In this document: one piece after another, positions 13,494 to 14,229 of the stretch
Numbering within the stretch: the first letter of the stretch is position 1
Layout: the number at the start of each line of letters is the position of its first letter
From: Gallionellaceae bacterium
GTDB taxonomy: Bacteria > Pseudomonadota > Gammaproteobacteria > Burkholderiales > Gallionellaceae
Assembly (NCBI GenBank): GCA_003151655.1
Contig: PLYB01000192.1
Location: forward strand, 1-14,229
Length of the DNA stretch: 14,229 bases
Direction: 5' to 3'
Made by a program: the position numbers and the translations under genes
Notes under the pieces: generated by a model
Seen by the model: the letters and a program-made list of their open reading frames with translations, nothing else
Told to the model about the DNA's origin: nothing
Database searches by the model: none

Positions 13494-13942
13494 TGAAAAA
13501 AGTAGACGTAAAGATTCTCGACAAGCGCTTGTACGAACAGCCTCCCAGCTATGGCACCCCCGGCTCGGCGGGAATCGACCTGCGCGCCTGTATCGAGCAC
13601 AACATGGTGATCCAACCCGGCCAATGCGAACTCATCCCCAGCGGTATCGCTATCCACTTGGCCGACCCGCACTATGCCGCAATGATCCTGCCGCGCTCCG
13701 GCTTGGGTCACAAACACGGCATCGTGTTGGGCAATCTGGTGGGACTGATCGACTCGGATTATCAGGGGCAGATATTTGTCTCGCTATGGAATCGCGGCCA
13801 TCATCCCTTTACCCTGATGCCGCTGGAACGCATGGCACAACTGGTGATTGTTCCGGTCGCACAAGTACAGTTCAATGTTGTGGAAGAGTTTCCATTGAGT
13901 GAACGCGGCACGGGTGGGTTTGGCAGCACGGGTAAGCATTAA
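13493..13942 (+). CDS. dut: Deoxyuridine 5'-triphosphate nucleotidohydrolase (dUTPase)
   Basis: 149 residues, typical of the trimeric dUTPase family, with all five motifs. These are GSAGIDLRA (24-32), PRSG (67-70), GLIDSDYQGQI (84-94, catalytic D89), ERMAQL (112-117) and the C-terminal phosphate-binding arm RGTGGFGSTG (138-147). It cleaves dUTP to dUMP and pyrophosphate, which keeps uracil out of DNA and supplies dUMP for thymidylate synthesis. The ATG at 13493 overlaps the coaBC stop by one base (TAATG) and has AGGGAAG 5 nt upstream, so translation is coupled. The coaBC-dut order is common in proteobacteria. Confidence 0.98.
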   Translation: MKKVDVKILDKRLYEQPPSYGTPGSAGIDLRACIEHNMVIQPGQCELIPSGIAIHLADPHYAAMILPRSGLGHKHGIVLGNLVGLIDSDYQGQIFVSLWNRGHHPFTLMPLERMAQLVIVPVAQVQFNVVEEFPLSERGTGGFGSTGKH

Positions 13943-13949
13943 ACACCGA

Positions 13950-14036
13950 TTAAGGGAAGGATTAAAGGGCAAACCCCGCGCCCCTTACTTCGAAGTGGCG
14001 GCTTAACCCTTCACCCCTTCTCCTTTCTCCCTTCAC
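13950..14036. other. Purine/pyrimidine-asymmetric linker after dut
   Basis: The gap between dut and the next gene starts with a purine-rich run (TTAAGGGAAGGATTAAAGGG, 13950-13969). It contains the perfect palindrome ACTTCGAAGT (13987-13996) and ends in a pyrimidine-only stretch rich in CCCTT units (about 14007-14034, one A). The flanks are imperfect complements. No hairpin with a T-run is seen, so I do not call a terminator. Confidence 0.4.
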
Positions 14037-14048
14037 AATAACGAAGAC

Positions 14049-14229
14049 ATGAACACTTCCCGCACTCTTCACCTTGAGACTACCTCAGAAGATCATCATG
14101 TCGCGCGCATGGCAGCGGTAGCGCTCGGCCTCACCGTGCTGGAAAACGCAATCCCGTCACCGCTGCCCGGCGTTAAACCTGGGCTGGCCAACATCGTCAC
14201 GCTCATCGTGCTGGCACGTTACGGCTGGC
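14049..14229 (+). CDS. Gx transporter / heptaprenyl diphosphate synthase component I-like membrane protein, N-terminal part
   Basis: The first 60 codons are present and the gene runs off the right edge. After a short polar start, residues 21-60 contain AVALGLTVLENAIPSPLPG followed by VKPGLANIVTLIVLARYGW. The ENxIPxPxPGVKxGLANIVTL pattern is the hallmark of the small membrane family annotated as heptaprenyl diphosphate synthase component I or Gx transporter. Its actual job is unproven in Gram-negative bacteria. It often lies beside ApbE- or FMN-binding-type genes, but those would be outside this window. The start ATG at 14049 has only a weak ACGAAG upstream, and the long spacing from dut suggests a separate transcript. 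Confidence 0.8.
   Translation, partial: MNTSRTLHLETTSEDHHVARMAAVALGLTVLENAIPSPLPGVKPGLANIVTLIVLARYGW

Noticed and set aside
1..14229. Search for an accessory island, phage or defence system
   Set aside because: All genes belong to core or widespread families in common orders. No integrase, transposase, toxin-antitoxin pair or restriction gene is present, and RadC alone is not evidence of an island.

Overview
The window looks like a core-genome stretch of a betaproteobacterium of moderate GC. My inference is Nitrosomonadales, possibly a Gallionella/Sideroxydans-like lineage. This rests on the zapB-zapA-6S RNA-EVE block, the divergent ffh / ccsA(ypjD) pair, the coaBC-dut pair and the style of the proteins. 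No marker fixes the genus. There are no tRNA genes, rRNA genes, CRISPR arrays, transposases or prophage genes.

Layout. (1) Positions 1-2095 are a cobalamin-controlled divergent locus. A TonB-dependent receptor of BtuB type runs leftward off the edge, and a HoxN/NixA-type nickel/cobalt permease runs rightward. Each has its own cobalamin riboswitch, and the two aptamers sit back to back in one 590-nt gap. (2) Positions 2287-3505 hold a ZapB-like coiled-coil gene, zapA, the 6S RNA gene with its terminator, and an EVE-domain protein. (3) Positions 3531-3613 carry a REP-like structured repeat, followed by a TauE/SafE permease. (4) Positions 4452-8302 (minus strand) are a two-gene signalling unit. 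A PAS-GAF-PAS-PAS-GGDEF-EAL protein is translationally coupled to an HDOD protein. (5) Positions 8397-10466 (minus strand) carry ffh, the SRP GTPase, followed by a CbbY-like HAD phosphatase. (6) Positions 10538-11350 carry a CcsA/YpjD-family membrane protein. It converges on radC across a 24-nt perfect inverted repeat. (7) Positions 12303-13942 carry coaBC and dut in a one-base-overlap operon. At the right edge is the start of a Gx-family (HepT component I-like) membrane protein.

How the genes fit together. The left end handles vitamin B12 and cobalt: receptor and metal permease should both be shut down when cobalamin is plentiful. ZapB/ZapA belong to Z-ring assembly and 6S RNA to stationary-phase control of RNA polymerase. 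The GGDEF-EAL/HDOD pair should convert sensory input into c-di-GMP signalling. The rest is housekeeping: protein targeting, cytochrome c assembly, coenzyme A synthesis and nucleotide-pool hygiene.

I do not see a clearly new multi-gene system. The items most worth a second look are the paired riboswitches of different architecture, the self-palindromic inverted repeat between ccsA and radC, the 6S RNA/EVE junction, and the apparently leaderless zapB-like transcript.
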